Source: Bacteroidetes bacterium MED-G20
Lineage (GTDB): Bacteria > Bacteroidota > Bacteroidia > Flavobacteriales_D > Parvicellaceae
Direction of reading: 5' to 3'
Assembly: GCA_905182745.1 (NCBI GenBank)
Contig: CAJJCR010000005.1
Coordinates: 112,764-157,847 of the forward strand
DNA: 45,084 bases
Shown piece after piece: positions 16,537-25,866 of this stretch (the stretch's first letter is position 1; each line of letters starts with the position of its first letter). The position numbers and the translations under genes are program-made. The notes under the pieces are model-generated. The model was not told the DNA's origin and did not search any database. It saw only the letters and a program-made list of their open reading frames with translations.

Positions 16537-17189
16537 CGATTATCAATTTCGTCTGAATTAGGATGGCTATCTTCATCCCAGAAAAATTGCTTGGTATTTA
16601 CTTTAGGGTTACTTACAAACTTGCTTATAGAAGTCTTTATAGTTACACCATCTTTTGTTTTTACAGAAGCTTCGATAATTAATTTCAAGGACTCATTTAC
16701 TTCCATAATGATGGTGTGGAAATTACTTTTATCAGGCTGATAAGGGAACATTTTAATTTTATGTATGGTTTGGTTATTTACTATTTTTTTATCCATGTAT
16801 TTAAATTTAAACCCTTCTTTCCATATAGTGAAAATTTCACTTGGATTAAGCGTGTTGTCTAAATCTTCTAATAAATCTATGTAGCATTCGTTATCTTCAG
16901 GCAAATAGGTCCAAACATTGACTCCATCACATATTACTTCTCTTTCTTCTGTTTTATAGTAAAACTTTTCTTTTTGTATGATAGTATATCCATTTTGAAT
17001 TTCGTTTATATCTTCACTTTTTATTTCCAATTTAAAGTTGAATTTTGAGGAATTATTTTTTTGAATATTATCACTTATTTCTTGAAGTATTTTCTCACAT
17101 TTTAAGTCTTCACTTTCTAAAGATTGTCCAAAAAAATTAGAACTTATTCCAATAAGAATTAATATCAATAATATTTTATTTAATCTCAT
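16533..17189 (-). CDS. LolA-like outer-membrane lipoprotein carrier protein
   Basis: A periplasmic carrier that would shuttle lipoproteins from the inner to the outer membrane. The signal peptide ends near FGQS (about residue 22). The mature protein has the LolA-type curved beta-sheet pattern: FNFKLEI, GYTIIQKEKFYY, EREVICDGVNVWTYLPEDNE, a short helical lid (NPSEIFTIWKEGFKFKY), and the C-terminal KTSISKFVSNPKVNTKQFFW followed by HPNSDEIDNR. That ending closely resembles flavobacterial LolA homologues. It overlaps the ftsK stop by 4 bases on the same strand; the ftsK-lolA order occurs in many bacteria, which strengthens the call. Sequence similarity to proteobacterial LolA is low in this family, so the exact cargo range is inferred. 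Confidence 0.85.
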   Translation of the reverse strand: MRLNKILLILILIGISSNFFGQSLESEDLKCEKILQEISDNIQKNNSSKFNFKLEIKSEDINEIQNGYTIIQKEKFYYKTEEREVICDGVNVWTYLPEDNECYIDLLEDLDNTLNPSEIFTIWKEGFKFKYMDKKIVNNQTIHKIKMFPYQPDKSNFHTIIMEVNESLKLIIEASVKTKDGVTIKTSISKFVSNPKVNTKQFFWDEDSHPNSDEIDNR

Positions 17190-19666
17190 ATTTTACCTTT
17201 TTCTCTTAGATTAGTCAAAAACTGTTCCAAAGCCAAAACATCAGGAATTAGAACATCTCTAGCTTTACTTCCTCTATGAGGTCCAATAAGACCAGTGGCT
17301 TCTAGTTGATCCACTATTCTACCTGCTCTATTATAGCCTAATTTTAATTTTCGTTGCAATAAAGAAGCAGAACCTTGTTGAGCATTTACTATAACTTCCG
17401 CTGCATCTTCAAATAAAGTATCTAAGTCGTCGTCAATTTCTTTTAACTCATTAGCTTCATCTATAAACTCTGGAAGTAAAAATGCACTTGGATATCCTCT
17501 TTGAGAACCAATGAATTCAGCAATTTCATCTACTTCGGGAGTATCTACAAAACCGCATTGTAGCCTTATTAGTTCATTTCCAGGTGAAAACAACATGTCT
17601 CCTCTTCCAATTAGCTGGTCAGCTCCTCCAGCATCTAAGATGGTTCTAGAATCAATTTTAGAGGTTACTCTAAATGCAATTCTTGCAGGAAAATTAGCTT
17701 TTATGGTACCAGTTATTACATTCACAGAAGGTCTTTGAGTGGCAATTATTAAATGTATTCCAACTGCTCTTGCTAATTGCGCAATCCTAGCAACTGGAGT
17801 TTCAACTTCTTTACCAGCAGTCATTATTAAATCTGCAAATTCATCAATTACCAATACAATATAGGGCATGTACTTATGACCTTTTTCAGGATTTAATTTT
17901 CTTTGAACGAATTTGTGGTTGTATTCTTTAATGGTTCTAACCATTGCTTCTTTTAAGAGTTCATATCTAGCTTCCATTTCTACACACAAGCTATTTAATG
18001 TATTAACTACTTTTGTAGTGTCAGTTATAATTGCTTCTTCCTCATCAGGTAATTTTGCTAAAAAGTGTCTTTCAATTTTATTATAAATAGTTAGTTCCAC
18101 TTTTTTAGGATCAATTAAAACAAATTTAACTTGTGAAGGATGTTTCTTATATATGATAGATATCAGAATTGCGTTTAATCCTACAGATTTACCTTGTCCT
18201 GTGGCACCTGCCATTAGTAAGTGAGGCATCTTGGTAAGATCTGCAATTAAAGATTCGTTAGAAATAGTTTTACCTAAAGCTATGGGTAATTCCATTTTAC
18301 TATTTTGAAATTTATCAGAAGCTATCAAGGATTTCATAGCTACTATTTCTGGATTAGAGTTTGGAACTTCAATCCCAACCGTTCCTTTCCCTGGCATAGG
18401 AGCAATAATTCTTATTCCTAAAGCTGCTAAGCTTAATGCTATATCGTCTTCTAAGTTTTTAATTTTAGATATACGTACACCTGGGGCAGGAATAATTTCG
18501 TACAGTGTAACTGTTGGTCCTATAGTTGCTTTTATTTTAGAAATATTTATTTTGTAATTAAGAAGAGTTTCAATAATCTTATTCTTATTTCCTTCTAATT
18601 CATCTTTATCAACAGAAATATTTCCACTTCCGTGCTCTGCTAGTAAATCTATATTTGGTAATTTATATTCCGATAAATCTAATTTTGGATCGTATTCTCC
18701 AAACTCTTTCAATTTCCTATCTAAATCTTTTTTACTTAACTCTGTTTCAGTTTTTGCAACTTCAACCGCCATTGCAACTTCGTCTGACGATTTTGAATTA
18801 TCTTCCTCTTCAGATGCTGATTTCTCTTCACTTACATTAACATCTAATTCTAAATCACTTGAGTCAATAACAGTTTCATCAGACTTTAAATTGTTTTCAA
18901 TTTTATCAGAATCTATATTCAGATCTAAAGATGTTTTTTCATCAGGAACATCCTGGTTAGTTTCCATTTCGTTGGGAACTAAAGTAAAACCATCCTTGTC
19001 TGAAATATTTTCTTTAATTTTTTTAGAAAACTTATTAAAGAAATCTACAACCCAGGATAAAGACGGATTAAATAATAAAACTAAAGACGAAATACCAAAG
19101 AAAAATATAAAAAATCCAGTACCAATTTGACCAAAAACACCAATTAACCAGTTGTTAATAACTTGACCATAAAGCCCTCCCATAAAGTCTAAATCTGATT
19201 TCTCAAACATAAAGCCAAGAAAAGTACAAAGCCAAATTAAAGAGACAAAACTAACTTTTAATGTTTTAGTTATAGGTAGTAATTCGTATTTGAATAGAGA
19301 TTTGAACCCAATAATAAAAAAAACTAAAACAAATAGGTAAGAAGCTACACCGTACCAAATTTTTAAAAACCTATGGGCTATGTAAGCCCCAAATTTACCC
19401 AACCAGTTTTGTATTTCACTTTCTTCACCATTAAAAACAAAACCAATTGATTTTCCATCTATAATACTTAAGTCATATTTCCATGTGAAAAGATAGGACG
19501 TGAACGAAAAGAAAAGATAAATAGAAATAAGAACAAGAAATAAACCAGAAGTTTTATGAAATCTTTCATCTGCAAAAAAGGCTTTTATTCCCTTGAAATA
19601 TTCTTTATTGCTTTTCTTTTTGGAAGAGTTAAATTGAAAGTTCTTATATTGGTTTTTAGCAGTCAT
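17186..19666 (-). CDS. ftsK: DNA translocase FtsK
   Basis: Pumps DNA at the division septum and helps resolve chromosome dimers. Four or five membrane segments occupy about 35-200 (for example LFLVLISIYLFFSFTSYLF and LFVLVFFIIGFKSLF). An acidic, low-complexity linker of about 100 residues (SDKIENNLKSDETVIDSS and neighbours) follows. The RecA-like motor has Walker A AGATGQGKSVGLN at about 485-497, and Walker B YIVLVIDEFADLIM, followed by ARAVGIHLIIATQRPSVNVI. The C-terminal gamma winged helix (about 760-826: LLQRKLKLGYNRAGRIVDQL, GLIGPHRGSKARDVL) reads KOPS-type sequences. At 826 residues it is a normal short-linker FtsK. A -7 box lies about 50 bases upstream. Confidence 0.97.
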   Translation of the reverse strand: MTAKNQYKNFQFNSSKKKSNKEYFKGIKAFFADERFHKTSGLFLVLISIYLFFSFTSYLFTWKYDLSIIDGKSIGFVFNGEESEIQNWLGKFGAYIAHRFLKIWYGVASYLFVLVFFIIGFKSLFKYELLPITKTLKVSFVSLIWLCTFLGFMFEKSDLDFMGGLYGQVINNWLIGVFGQIGTGFFIFFFGISSLVLLFNPSLSWVVDFFNKFSKKIKENISDKDGFTLVPNEMETNQDVPDEKTSLDLNIDSDKIENNLKSDETVIDSSDLELDVNVSEEKSASEEEDNSKSSDEVAMAVEVAKTETELSKKDLDRKLKEFGEYDPKLDLSEYKLPNIDLLAEHGSGNISVDKDELEGNKNKIIETLLNYKINISKIKATIGPTVTLYEIIPAPGVRISKIKNLEDDIALSLAALGIRIIAPMPGKGTVGIEVPNSNPEIVAMKSLIASDKFQNSKMELPIALGKTISNESLIADLTKMPHLLMAGATGQGKSVGLNAILISIIYKKHPSQVKFVLIDPKKVELTIYNKIERHFLAKLPDEEEAIITDTTKVVNTLNSLCVEMEARYELLKEAMVRTIKEYNHKFVQRKLNPEKGHKYMPYIVLVIDEFADLIMTAGKEVETPVARIAQLARAVGIHLIIATQRPSVNVITGTIKANFPARIAFRVTSKIDSRTILDAGGADQLIGRGDMLFSPGNELIRLQCGFVDTPEVDEIAEFIGSQRGYPSAFLLPEFIDEANELKEIDDDLDTLFEDAAEVIVNAQQGSASLLQRKLKLGYNRAGRIVDQLEATGLIGPHRGSKARDVLIPDVLALEQFLTNLREKGKI

Positions 19667-19715
19667 TAATTATATCTCAAAAGTAATGGAAACTAGATAT
19701 TAATTCTTTTTATAG

Positions 19716-19723
19716 CAAAGGTA
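19716..19723 (-). promoter_or_regulatory. Candidate -7 box (TACCTTTG) for ftsK-lolA
   Basis: Read on the minus strand, the bases are TACCTTTG, an exact TAnnTTTG match, 50 bases before the ftsK start codon. No TTG at the -33 distance is visible. An imperfect palindrome (19729-19742) lies directly upstream of it. Confidence 0.4.
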
Positions 19724-19728
19724 TTCTT

Positions 19729-19742
19729 AACGAACGTTTGTT
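19729..19742. promoter_or_regulatory. Imperfect palindrome AACGAACGTTTGTT upstream of ftsK
   Basis: Twelve of fourteen bases are palindromic around ACGT. It sits 6 bases upstream of the candidate ftsK -7 box (minus strand), within the promoter's upstream spacer, a place where a repressor or activator site would act. No known regulator consensus is recognised. Confidence 0.2.
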
Positions 19743-19747
19743 AGGAA

Positions 19748-20378
19748 TTATTGAGTCATTAGAGCTTTGAATTCCTCCATTTTATAGATAGAAGTATTGT
19801 TGTCAATCTCAAAAATTTTTGGATCTATATTTTTTTTCTTCATCTCAACTGCTAAGTAGGTGGATATAATATTATCAGAAATTATTTCGTAATAAATTGG
19901 AAAACCTTTTAATTTTTTAAAATTAATATTGTAAGAATGGTCAATTTTATTGGTGTAATAAATGGTAGAGGTAGTAGATCTATTTGTTTTCTTATTTATG
20001 CTATTCATAATAGCTTTTTTACATTCCATTCCTAAAAATTCTTCAGATTCCTCAGTGTAAATGATATTCTCTATATCATTGGTGTCGTTATCATTTAAAA
20101 TAATCCCAAATTTTTTATTCATTAAATTAATTAGTAAGATGTTTCTTTTTAAAAGTGTGTCTATTACAGTTGTTTGAGTTCCTATTTTTGTGGTTTGATC
20201 AATTCTAGCCAATTCTCCTGAAATATAAAAATCAAGTTTAGTAGGCATTGTAGCTATTTCATTTATGGTGGAGTCCAAACTAGTATGGGTGATTTTATAA
20301 CTTATTAAACCTTCAAAATCTTGAGAGATGCTAGTTATAGTAATTAAAACATATAAAATGGAGATTAATCTATTCATC
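19748..20378 (-). CDS. Secreted protein, DUF4412-like
   Basis: About 210 residues with a signal peptide (ISILYVLITITSIS, cleavage near QDF). The mature protein opens with FEGLISYKITHTS, a pattern typical of Bacteroidota DUF4412/GLPGLI-like envelope proteins, and later has IYTEESEEFLGMECKKAIM and a C-terminal charged helix. Start is taken at the ATG at 20378, which overlaps the stop of the upstream lipoprotein gene (ATGAATAG), rather than at codons further upstream. No enzymatic motif is visible; the family has no established function that I know. It shares an operon and a loosely similar N-terminal strand (GEIIYDISYP versus GLISYKITH) with the preceding gene, so the two may be distant paralogues. 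Confidence 0.65.
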
Positions 20379-21077
20379 ACAGTCAAAAATTGAAAGCATT
20401 GCTTTTATTTCTTTTAAATATTCTTTCATAATAGAAAACTTATATTTTTTATCTAATTGTAAAAAGTCATCTTTTGGGGTTATATTTTTGATACTTACTG
20501 CCTTAAAATGCATTTCCATCCCATATTGCTTGAGACTATATTCCATAATTACATCATTAATCATATTAAATGGAGTACACCAGTTAACATTTTTTATTTT
20601 CAAATCCTTAAGTGTAATAATTTCATAGATTGAATCATTTTGCAAAGATTTGATTTTTATTTTTTTACAAGGCTTGTCTAAAAAAAGTACTTCATGTGAA
20701 CTAACTGTAGTTTTTCCATACTTGGGTAAATCTTTCAAAAGAAAACCAACGTTATTAGAATCTATAATTGTGTGTTTTTTATTATTACCTAATCCAAATA
20801 AAAGTATAGCATTTTTTTTGTAAGAATTATTAATTAGTCCAAGAACTGAACTTTTAGTTGGAAAAATAAATTCATTTTTAAATTGATTATTTGAAAAAGT
20901 CATAATCATTTTTTTTGGCAACAGAAACAGGTAGGATTTCTCATTTTTTTCTAGACAAGGATAGCTTATGTCGTAAATAATTTCACCACCTATCGGCTGT
21001 TTTATTTGTTTGGATTCACATTGAACTAAAGTTAATACAATAAAAGACGGTAATAATATTTTAAATAGAGTTTTCAC
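20370..21077 (-). CDS. Lipoprotein of unknown function
   Basis: A 235-residue lipoprotein with GTG start and lipobox TLVQC (Cys20). After a short linker comes GGEIIYDISYPCLEKNEK, then beta-rich sequence (KKMIMTFSNNQFKNEF, VGFLLKDLPKYGKTTVSSH, DKPCKKIKIKS) and a helical C-terminus ending in FDCDE. The strand pattern loosely resembles the protein encoded immediately downstream. I recognise no named domain with confidence; a DUF4412-like fold is possible. The gene overlaps the downstream one by 9 bases and lies 35 bases after the glycosyltransferase gene on the same strand. Confidence 0.65.
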   Translation of the reverse strand: MKTLFKILLPSFIVLTLVQCESKQIKQPIGGEIIYDISYPCLEKNEKSYLFLLPKKMIMTFSNNQFKNEFIFPTKSSVLGLINNSYKKNAILLFGLGNNKKHTIIDSNNVGFLLKDLPKYGKTTVSSHEVLFLDKPCKKIKIKSLQNDSIYEIITLKDLKIKNVNWCTPFNMINDVIMEYSLKQYGMEMHFKAVSIKNITPKDDFLQLDKKYKFSIMKEYLKEIKAMLSIFDCDE

Positions 21078-21112
21078 TATTAAGATTCATTAGTGAATAT
21101 ATGTGTATTTTT

Positions 21113-22087
21113 TTAATAAAAGCTAAGAAACTTATTGTATTTAGAATTTTTTGGAGTTTTGAAATCTTTGGAACTTATCGAGCAAATAATTAATTTTTTC
21201 TTTTCTGTTTTTAACATACTGGTAGATTGAATTTTTTGGTGGTAAATTTCAAGACCAATTTTTTTTTGGTTGTTGCTAATCCAAGTGAAAGAACAATTAT
21301 TTTCAATTAATTTTTTTGCTACTAGTTTTCCTTTTTTACCAGAACCCCACAATACTAATTCTTCTTTCTTTTTCAATTCATTTTTAAGTAAATACTTTAC
21401 TTTTAAAGGAATAAAATTTTCAAATAGATAGTCCTTGCTATTCCTAGATGTCCGCATTGGGTGATCTCTCCACAAATGGATTATTTCCTTTGTTGTTGTC
21501 AGTTTAATTCCGTTGTAATAAACTCTAAATAAAAAATCATAATCTTCTGGATAGTTCAATTTTTTAAACCCTTTGATATTTTCAAAATCAGAGCGATTCA
21601 TCATCCAACAACTTGAAGGAATAGTACATTCTTTATATATTTCTTCAAAATTTTTCTCATTGGATGTTAGTTCGTTTAGCCATTTAGCATATTTCAAATA
21701 GCCATTTCCCATTGGTTTTTTACTAGCAAAATACTTTACACTTCCTACTGCTATGAACATTGTTTTTTTCTCCTCTATTAGTGATCTCAATATTTCAATT
21801 TTATTCTTACTCATTATATCATCGGCATCCATTCTGGTTATATACTTTCCTCTTGCAATTTCACTTCCAGTATTTAGTGCATCAACTATTCCCTTTCCAA
21901 TATTATTTACAAGTTCTATTCTTGAATCTTCTTTTGAGAATTTTAGTGCTAATTTTTCAGAATTATCTGTAGAATGATCATTAACCAATATTATTTGCAA
22001 GTTTTTATAGGACTGATTAATTACAGATTTCAAGCAATCTTCAAAGTAAGAAAGAGGATTTTTAAAGGGAATAACTACACTAACCAT
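21113..22087 (-). CDS. Family 2 glycosyltransferase with an extra C-terminal domain
   Basis: Transfers a sugar from a nucleotide-sugar donor, probably in surface polysaccharide or glycolipid synthesis at the cytosolic face of the membrane. The GT-A fold starts at residue 1: VSVVIPFKNPLSYFEDCLKS, the donor-binding LVNDHSTDNS, and the metal-binding DXD equivalent TRMDADDIMS (about 93-100). SSCWMMNRSDF and YPEDYDFLFRVYYNG provide the acceptor-side ED motif. After about residue 245, LVLWGSGKKGKLVAKKLIEN starts a short Rossmann-like segment that continues with FTWISNNQKKIGLEIY. This looks like a nucleotide-binding or quality-control tail that I recall in some Bacteroidota GT2 enzymes. It stands alone, with no polysaccharide cluster around, so donor and acceptor are unknown. 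Confidence 0.85.
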   Translation of the reverse strand: MVSVVIPFKNPLSYFEDCLKSVINQSYKNLQIILVNDHSTDNSEKLALKFSKEDSRIELVNNIGKGIVDALNTGSEIARGKYITRMDADDIMSKNKIEILRSLIEEKKTMFIAVGSVKYFASKKPMGNGYLKYAKWLNELTSNEKNFEEIYKECTIPSSCWMMNRSDFENIKGFKKLNYPEDYDFLFRVYYNGIKLTTTKEIIHLWRDHPMRTSRNSKDYLFENFIPLKVKYLLKNELKKKEELVLWGSGKKGKLVAKKLIENNCSFTWISNNQKKIGLEIYHQKIQSTSMLKTEKKKLIICSISSKDFKTPKNSKYNKFLSFY

Positions 22088-22139
22088 AATATTATTTAAG
22101 AATACATTAAAAAAAATATTCTATGCAAACATTGATTTT

Positions 22140-22147
22140 TATATTTG
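22140..22147 (+). promoter_or_regulatory. Candidate -7 box (TATATTTG) for ffh
   Basis: Exact TAnnTTTG match 20 bases before the ffh ATG, in the divergent intergenic region with the glycosyltransferase gene. No -33 TTG is seen at the expected distance. Confidence 0.4.
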
Positions 22148-22167
22148 TTTTTTGAAATTATAAAAAA

Positions 22168-23514
22168 ATGTTTGAAAACTTACAAGATAGATTCGAAAGA
22201 GCTTTTAAAGTACTAAAAGGTCAAGGTCAAATTACAGAAATTAACGTTGCAGAAACTTTAAAGGAAGTTAGAAGAGCTTTATTAGAAGCAGATGTAAGTT
22301 TTAATACCGCCAAAGCTTTTACCAATCGAGTGAAAGAAAGGGCATTGGGACAAAATGTCCTTAATAGTATTTCTCCAAGTCAATTACTTGTGAAAATTAC
22401 TCAAGAAGAACTCACTGAGTTAATGGGTAGTGAAAAAGCAGATATTAACATAAGTGGTAACCTTGGAATTGTTTTAATGTCTGGTCTCCAAGGCTCAGGA
22501 AAAACAACTTTCTCTGGTAAATTAGCAAATTACTTAAAAACAAAAAAAAATAAGAAACCATTATTAGTCGCCTGTGATGTTTATAGACCTGCAGCTATTG
22601 ACCAATTGCACATTGTAGGTGATGGTATTGGTGTTGAAGTATTTTCTAACAAGGAAGAGAAAAGTCCATTACAGATTGCTAAAATGGGTGTTAAACATGC
22701 TAAAGAAAATGGTTTTAATGTTGTTATTATAGATACAGCTGGTAGATTGGCTGTTGATGAGGACATGATGAAAGAAATTTCTGATTTGAAAAAGATAATT
22801 AATCCAACTGAAACCTTATTTGTTGTGGACTCTATGACTGGTCAAGATGCAGTAAATACTGCCAAGTCTTTCAATGAGAAAGTAGATTTTGACGGTGTTA
22901 TTTTAACAAAGTTAGACGGAGACACCAGAGGTGGAGCTGCATTATCCATAAAATCTGTAGTAAATAAACCCATTAAATTCATTGGAACTGGTGAAAAAAT
23001 GGATGCTATAGACGTTTTCCATCCAGATAGAATGGCCGATAGAATTTTGGGGATGGGAGATGTGGTTTCTTTAGTGGAAAGAGCCCAGGAACAGTTTGAT
23101 GAAGAGTCTGCCAAGAAGTTGCACAAAAAGATTAAGAAAAACCAATTTGATTTTAATGATTTTAGAGATCAAATAGGCCAAATTAAAAAAATGGGTGGTG
23201 TAAAAGATATTGCCGGTATGATTCCAGGAATGAAAAAGGCCATGAAAGGCAGCGAAGTAGATGAAAATTCATTTTCACCAATTTTAGCAATGATAGATTC
23301 AATGACACCTAAGGAAAGAGAATTTCCCGATTCCATTAATATGCAAAGAAAAAAAAGAATTGCTATGGGAAGTGGAAATGACCTTAACGAAGTAAATAAG
23401 CTTATGAAGCAATTTAATCAAACAAAAAAAATGATGAAACTCATGAGTAACAAACAAAATATGATGAATATGATGAAACAGTTTAAAAAAATGGGTGGTA
23501 AAATGCCGATGTAG
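22168..23514 (+). CDS. ffh: Signal recognition particle protein Ffh
   Basis: The SRP54 GTPase that binds 4.5S RNA and hydrophobic signal sequences and delivers ribosomes to FtsY. The N domain helix bundle (1-90) includes LKEVRRALLEADVSFNTAKA. The G domain has P-loop GLQGSGKTTFSG at about 107-118, ACDVYRPAAIDQL, IDTAGRL at about 188, TKLDGDTRGGAAL and FIGTGEKMDAIDVF. The M domain from about 320 ends in the methionine-rich tract KMMKLMSNKQNMMNMMKQF that grips signal peptides. The 448-residue length is normal. folD starts 3 bases after its stop, so ffh, folD and the biotin carboxylase gene form one tightly packed unit. No SRP RNA gene was recognised nearby. Confidence 0.97.
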   Translation: MFENLQDRFERAFKVLKGQGQITEINVAETLKEVRRALLEADVSFNTAKAFTNRVKERALGQNVLNSISPSQLLVKITQEELTELMGSEKADINISGNLGIVLMSGLQGSGKTTFSGKLANYLKTKKNKKPLLVACDVYRPAAIDQLHIVGDGIGVEVFSNKEEKSPLQIAKMGVKHAKENGFNVVIIDTAGRLAVDEDMMKEISDLKKIINPTETLFVVDSMTGQDAVNTAKSFNEKVDFDGVILTKLDGDTRGGAALSIKSVVNKPIKFIGTGEKMDAIDVFHPDRMADRILGMGDVVSLVERAQEQFDEESAKKLHKKIKKNQFDFNDFRDQIGQIKKMGGVKDIAGMIPGMKKAMKGSEVDENSFSPILAMIDSMTPKEREFPDSINMQRKKRIAMGSGNDLNEVNKLMKQFNQTKKMMKLMSNKQNMMNMMKQFKKMGGKMPM

Positions 23515-23517
23515 ATT

Positions 23518-24393
23518 ATGGAGTTATTAGATGGAAAAAAAACCTCATTAGACATTCAAAACGAATTGTCTGAAAAAGTTAAATCGCTTGTTGCAAATGG
23601 GACGAATCCTCCTCATTTGGTAGCAGTATTAGTTGGAGACGATGGCGCTAGTAGAACCTATGTAAATGCTAAAGTCAAAGCGTGTGAAAGAATTGGGTTT
23701 AAATCTACTTTACACCATCTTAGTTCTGATACAAGTGAAATAGAGCTTCTTAAAGTCATTAAATCATTAAATGAAGACCACTCTGTAGATGGCTTTATAG
23801 TTCAATTGCCTCTTCCAAATCACATCGAAGACCATAAAATTACTTTAGCTATATCTCCAAACAAAGATGTGGACGGTTTTCACCCCGAAAATGTAGGTAA
23901 AATGGCTCTTGGATTGCCTACTTTTTTACCTGCAACTCCAAATGGTGTTATGGAACTATTAAAAAGATATGAGATACCAACAGAAGGTAAAAATACTGTT
24001 GTTATTGGTAGAAGTAGTATCGTAGGGACTCCAATGAGTATTTTAATGTCTAGAAAAAGTAATCCTGGAAATTCTACAGTGACTCTAGCGCATAGCAGGA
24101 CGAAAAACTTAGAACAAATATGCAAGCAAGCAGATATTTTGATTGTTGCTATTGGAATTCCTGAGTTTGTTACATCAGATATGGTCAAGCCAAATGCTGT
24201 AGTTATTGATGTAGGTATTCATAGAATAGAGGATACATCGAAAAAAAATGGATTTAGATTAATAGGAGATGTAAATTTCAGTGAAGTTTCCAAGAAGTGT
24301 TCTTATATAACACCAGTTCCAGGTGGAGTAGGACCAATGACTATAGCATCACTTCTAATGAATACGTATATTGCTTGCAATGAGAGAAATTAA
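23518..24393 (+). CDS. folD: Methylenetetrahydrofolate dehydrogenase / cyclohydrolase FolD
   Basis: Interconverts 5,10-methylene-THF and 10-formyl-THF through the NADP-dependent dehydrogenase and cyclohydrolase activities. DGASRTYVNAKVKACERIG contains the catalytic Tyr-x3-Lys pair (Y42 and K46 region). QLPLPNHI and NKDVDGFHPENVG form the folate site, and the NADP-binding motif is VIGRSSIVGTPMS followed by VTLAHSRTKNL. The end TPVPGGVGPMTIASLLMNT is the family signature. Length is 291 residues, as expected. Its last 14 bases overlap the ATG of the biotin carboxylase gene, so those two are translationally coupled. Confidence 0.97.
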   Translation: MELLDGKKTSLDIQNELSEKVKSLVANGTNPPHLVAVLVGDDGASRTYVNAKVKACERIGFKSTLHHLSSDTSEIELLKVIKSLNEDHSVDGFIVQLPLPNHIEDHKITLAISPNKDVDGFHPENVGKMALGLPTFLPATPNGVMELLKRYEIPTEGKNTVVIGRSSIVGTPMSILMSRKSNPGNSTVTLAHSRTKNLEQICKQADILIVAIGIPEFVTSDMVKPNAVVIDVGIHRIEDTSKKNGFRLIGDVNFSEVSKKCSYITPVPGGVGPMTIASLLMNTYIACNERN

Positions 24394-25855
24394 AAAGATA
24401 CTTATTGCCAATCGTGGAGAAATAGCTCTTAGAGTGGTTAGGAGCTGTATGAAAATGGGCATTAAAACAGTTGGGATATTTTCTGAAGCTGATAAAGACT
24501 CTCCATTATTAGATTATGTTGATGAGCAAATTTTAATTGGCCCTGCACCATCAAATAAAAGTTATTTGAACCAAGATTTAATTATAAAAAAATCATTAGA
24601 AATGAAGGTGGATGCTATTCATCCAGGTTATGGTTTTTTATCTGAAAATTCATTGTTTGCAGAAAAGGTAACTGAAGCTGGAATCATTTTTATTGGTCCC
24701 TCTCCAAGGTCTATAGAGATAATGGGAGATAAATTATCTGCTAAAAAAACAGTTTCTAAATTTGATATCCCTTTAGTTCCTGGCTTAAACGAGGAGATTA
24801 AAGACGTAGATAAGGCAATGCTTGCTGCTGAAAAAATAGGTTTCCCCGTTTTAATTAAAGCTTCTGCAGGAGGTGGTGGAAAAGGAATGAGAATAGTTCT
24901 TGAGAAAAAAGATTTTAAACAACAGATGAAAAGAGCTGTTAGTGAGGCAGAAAATTCATTTGGAAATGGAGCTGTTTTCATTGAAAAGTATCTTTCAAAA
25001 CCTAGGCATATTGAAATTCAAATCTTAGCAGATAAACATGGAAATGTTGTTCACCTTTTTGAGAGAGATTGTTCTATCCAAAGAAGGCATCAGAAAATAG
25101 TAGAAGAAGCTCCATCGGCAGTTGTTTCTGAAGAACTAAGAGCAATTATGGGAGAAGCTGCTTGTAATGTTGCACGGTCTTGCAATTATCACGGAGCAGG
25201 CACTGTAGAATTTATATTTGAAAATAACTCTTTCTATTTTTTAGAAATGAATACTCGTTTACAAGTTGAACACCCTGTAACAGAAATGATTACAGGACTA
25301 GATTTGGTAGAAGAGCAAATAAATATTGCTAAAGGAAAAAAATTAACAATTTCTCAAAAGGATTTGAAAATAAATGGCCATGCTATTGAAATAAGAGTGT
25401 GTGCAGAAGATCCGTTTAATAATTTCATGCCTGATACTGGAATTATTGAACTCTATGAAATTCCCAAAGGAAATGGGGTGAGAGTGGACGATTGTGCTAA
25501 AGAAGGTTCTGAAGTTTCTATATATTATGATCCAATGATTTCTAAATTAATTGTCCATGCACATAATAGAAATGAAGCTATTGAAAAAATGATAAATGCA
25601 ATTAATCACTATACAATATATGGTTTGAAAACTACACTTTCATTTTGTAAATATGCACTAAACCACGCCGACTTCAGGTCAGGTAATTTTGATACTGGAT
25701 TTGTTGATTTATACATGGAAGATTATAAGTCATTGGTTGTTGAAAATAATTCAAATAAAGTTGGGTTAGCTGCAATTTTTCAATTGAATAAAATGGATAA
25801 AATCTCTACATCTTTTCTTCCATCCTCTGCTACTAATTGGATAAGAAACAGATAA
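24380..25855 (+). CDS. accC: Biotin carboxylase subunit of an acyl-CoA (acetyl/propionyl-CoA) carboxylase
   Basis: Carboxylates biotin on a carrier protein with ATP and bicarbonate. The N-terminal pre-ATP-grasp fold starts IKKILIANRGEIALRVVRS; HPGYGFLSEN is family typical. The ATP-grasp domain has the glycine loop KASAGGGGKGMRIV near residue 160, the FIEKYLSKPRHIEIQILAD block, ERDCSIQRRHQKIVEEAPS and the catalytic FLEMNTRLQVEHPVTE. The C-terminal domain contains GHAIEIRVCAEDP. ATG at 24380, overlapping the end of folD, is preferred over the TTG nine bases upstream. A tail of about 35 residues after NFDTGFVDLY is not conserved. No biotin carrier gene adjoins it, so acetyl-CoA and propionyl-CoA carboxylase cannot be separated; the symbol is by homology. 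Confidence 0.92.
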   Translation: MREIKKILIANRGEIALRVVRSCMKMGIKTVGIFSEADKDSPLLDYVDEQILIGPAPSNKSYLNQDLIIKKSLEMKVDAIHPGYGFLSENSLFAEKVTEAGIIFIGPSPRSIEIMGDKLSAKKTVSKFDIPLVPGLNEEIKDVDKAMLAAEKIGFPVLIKASAGGGGKGMRIVLEKKDFKQQMKRAVSEAENSFGNGAVFIEKYLSKPRHIEIQILADKHGNVVHLFERDCSIQRRHQKIVEEAPSAVVSEELRAIMGEAACNVARSCNYHGAGTVEFIFENNSFYFLEMNTRLQVEHPVTEMITGLDLVEEQINIAKGKKLTISQKDLKINGHAIEIRVCAEDPFNNFMPDTGIIELYEIPKGNGVRVDDCAKEGSEVSIYYDPMISKLIVHAHNRNEAIEKMINAINHYTIYGLKTTLSFCKYALNHADFRSGNFDTGFVDLYMEDYKSLVVENNSNKVGLAAIFQLNKMDKISTSFLPSSATNWIRNR

Positions 25856-25866
25856 TACTGTCTTTA

